DNA of 46,631 nt, from NCBI GenBank assembly GCA_018673255.1, contig JABHDC010000200.1, positions 1 through 46,631 on the forward strand. Reading direction: 5' to 3'. Position 1 is the first letter of the stretch, and every line of letters starts with the position of its first letter. The notes below the pieces were generated by a model. It was not told the origin of the DNA and did no database searches. It was given only the letters and a program-made list of their open reading frames with translations. Shown here piece by piece: positions 43,901 to 46,631 of this stretch. The translations under genes were made by a program, and so were the position numbers. Origin of the DNA: Gemmatimonadota bacterium. GTDB taxonomy: Bacteria > Latescibacterota > UBA2968 > UBA8231.

Positions 43901-44725
43901 GGGGCCGAACAACCCCTCATACATCGTGGCGGTAACATCCTTCGTGATCAGATCCGGCCCTTCAGGCGTGGTGCTGGAGATGAAGCGTCCTGAACGACTG
44001 ATCAGGAAGATGTCGATGCCCGCCCGCTCCTTGATCGCCTGCACGAAGCTGGCGATGTCTGTCAGGGCGCGGTCGACACCGGCGATGCCGCGGAACTGGC
44101 CGTCAATGATGACGGGGTGAACCTGCTCGACGATCATCTTGCCCTCGTAGACATAGGGCTCTGTGACCATCGAGTGACCGTCACCTCTTTCGAAATAGAG
44201 TTCTCGGGTTCCCTGGTAGTAGAGACTTGTCTCCATGTCGACGAGAGGTGTCAGGAGGATCCGCGAACTGGCCCGGTCACGAAACCAGTAGGGCAGGAAA
44301 CGCCCGGCACCATCGTGTGCGTTGGTTATCTCGGAAGCCACACCAGATTCCTGATAATGGTCATCCTGGCCATCCGCATTCGGCTCGTAGCCGAAATACG
44401 TGGCCGTAAAATCCTGATTGACCTCGAGAATCCGGCGCGCGAAGGTGACGGAGGCCTCGCGCTGAGCGAAGAGCCCGCCGCTTTCCTGGGCGTGGGCCAT
44501 GACCTCAGCTGCCAACACGGCCCGGGTATTGGCACGCTCGATCTCGGCCGCCACGTTCTGGGCATGGCTCTGGAGCGACCGCTCCGCCTCCTTGCGGACC
44601 TCGCTGGACATGCGCGCGGAGGTGTAGATGATGATCCCCAGCAGGAATACCACCGTTGGCAGGGCCGCGAACAGCAGACTGCGGGCACCCAGGCTTCTGA
44701 GGAAGGGAACGCCAGTCTGACTCAC
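40994..44725 (-). CDS. Giant Cache/poly-HAMP/GAF/PAS sensor protein lacking a kinase domain
   Basis: A 1243-aa sensor from GTG 44725 (GGAGG at 8 nt). Order: TM helix about 12-36; periplasmic double-Cache region about 40-325 (YFGYEPNADG, RFLPYWFRD, FRGIAGVDRAL, GRFISS); TM helix about 328-349; three HAMP-like units about 350-480 (DTVASGNLTAHVELQ, IDRIAHGDSTGQVEV, GQIAEGDYTRML); coiled coil about 480-515; GAF about 522-675; three PAS domains about 685-1070 (GYDAEELVGQP, GYDREELLGQPVEIL); and a last GAF-like domain about 1085-1235. It then stops: there is no HisKA, HATPase, GGDEF or methyl-accepting domain. It lies 37 nt downstream of the hybrid kinase gene. It probably signals by partnering with that kinase, or is a truncated kinase. 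Confidence 0.88.
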   Translation of the reverse strand: MSQTGVPFLRSLGARSLLFAALPTVVFLLGIIIYTSARMSSEVRKEAERSLQSHAQNVAAEIERANTRAVLAAEVMAHAQESGGLFAQREASVTFARRILEVNQDFTATYFGYEPNADGQDDHYQESGVASEITNAHDGAGRFLPYWFRDRASSRILLTPLVDMETSLYYQGTRELYFERGDGHSMVTEPYVYEGKMIVEQVHPVIIDGQFRGIAGVDRALTDIASFVQAIKERAGIDIFLISRSGRFISSTTPEGPDLITKDVTATMYEGLFGPFLSDRTETFFELSIDPANGATHYYATAPVQTGTWTVVVRKLESDVAAPIRESLILNLAMAAIGLSIVIGLSLWTSRSVTRRIGMAVTAADTVASGNLTAHVELQVQGDDEVSLLMGSLGRMAASLEAKMATIDRIAHGDSTGQVEVDNDHDALGQSLQDMADSLRQIVDHAGQIAEGDYTRMLEPRSDADELVHSLNRMTQALADSHERLEQRVQQRTDELSEYAKELETRSAQMQHLTYESQAQATRESSLAALTARLQGNLGVEAVAQRALDEIVDFLKIPAGVVYALEPDGRLHRRAAHALPPEAEGSPSFAMGTGSVGQVAQSQKVSVYRPAEETWAISFGLMKVAPRRVLTIPLLAAEALAGVLEVYLIEDLEEFESAWLNKACDIIAVSIRLASQSREREVAEEQTRLLLESSGEGLFGLDTEGRATFVNPAACEMLGYDAEELVGQPTHALIHHTHADGSPYPVEGCPMREAFTLGVVTRVDDEVLWHKDGRAIPVEYTSTPIVKDGDILGAVISFRDVSERREAEDQLAAREVEFRNLLDSAPDAMVIADGDGAITMVNRQTEALFGYDREELLGQPVEILMPERFRSGHPHQRQSFMEGSTSRSMGLGMELRAVTKHGREFPIEVSLSPIESGKGPMVAAAMRDISERVEAEAEIRMNQERLAALFEALPVGVVMIDPAGQIVQANGLTESILGVSADEHRMRDLQDGEWRIVREDGSTMPVEEYPASRAMAGEGEIHNVVMGVHRPQGDLVWISTSAAPIDADAGGGVAVAFEDITEQLHVEKERLERERRETLLARFRKAVWELDGASDTVVLLESLGEIVDAAGIPYNAVGVNVIESAEERRVQSYGTGKHGVTARRLEDVHATKVLAFWREGEVVNRKDLWSEDDHNEVGDWTVPSGRQGPRSIVDIPFSHGTLAANSSEPDAFTAYLDLLDDIAGVLSEGFRRLDDLRASSDGS

Positions 44726-44762
44726 GACTGCCACCTCCGACACATGCGCATCACATCCTCCA

Positions 44763-46631
<1,869 letters not shown>

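Overview
This is a GC-rich, densely packed bacterial chromosome window (about 60% G+C by eye). I see no rRNA, tRNA, CRISPR array, phage or transposase. The gene mix is typical of uncultured FCB-group or PVC-adjacent heterotrophs such as Latescibacterota or Poribacteria: three phytanoyl-CoA-dioxygenase-like (PhyH) proteins, two Gfo/Idh/MocA oxidoreductases, signal-peptide glycosidases, SUMF1-type and FlgD-Ig-type domains, outer-membrane barrels, and a poly-HAMP/GAF/PAS sensor. This placement is inferred from family content only, because no phylogenetic marker is present.

Layout. 1-6603 (+): the tail of an unknown gene, a terminator-like hairpin, a DUF362 protein, a MazG-like pyrophosphohydrolase, a lipoprotein with a glycosidase-like fold whose start region is a 60-bp tandem duplication, gamma-glutamyltranspeptidase overlapping (ATGA) a flavoprotein that resembles animal OSGIN proteins, and an orphan FlgD-Ig remnant. 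6623-8717: a PHP phosphoesterase, a SUMF1-like protein without catalytic cysteines, and a tiny coiled-coil/membrane protein with a good promoter. 8722-13559 (-): a compact operon reading amidase, PhyH, hotdog thioesterase, PhyH, zinc alcohol dehydrogenase, apparently driven by a leaderless promoter.

13594-16906 (-): a metal (probably zinc) uptake set with a DUF2946-like membrane protein, a His-rich outer-membrane barrel, a ZnuA-like binding protein and a ZnuB-like permease; no ATPase gene is in the window. 16939-25504: a Gfo/Idh - MFS - secreted glycosidase operon with stop/start overlaps, divergent from a 1053-aa heparinase II/III-type lyase. 25521-25784: an orphan Phd/YefM antitoxin with a perfect palindromic operator.

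25806-40017 is a carbohydrate and lipid region. It holds an Ldh-type dehydrogenase, a secreted GH29 alpha-L-fucosidase, Gfo/Idh, a FGGY kinase, a fuculose-phosphate-type class II aldolase, a HAD phosphatase, PhyH, a BNR sialidase-like protein, a GH20-like hexosaminidase, a neutral-ceramidase-domain protein, cyclopropane fatty acid synthase and an M19 dipeptidase. Fucosidase, sialidase, hexosaminidase and ceramidase together would match the stepwise dismantling of fucosylated or sialylated glycosphingolipids or glycoproteins, and the kinase and aldolase would feed the released fucose into central metabolism. This is the most interesting system-level hypothesis here, and it is inference. 40139-46631 (-): a small outer-membrane barrel and a two-gene signalling operon in which a hybrid histidine kinase (cut by the window edge) precedes a giant Cache/poly-HAMP/GAF/PAS sensor that has no kinase domain of its own.
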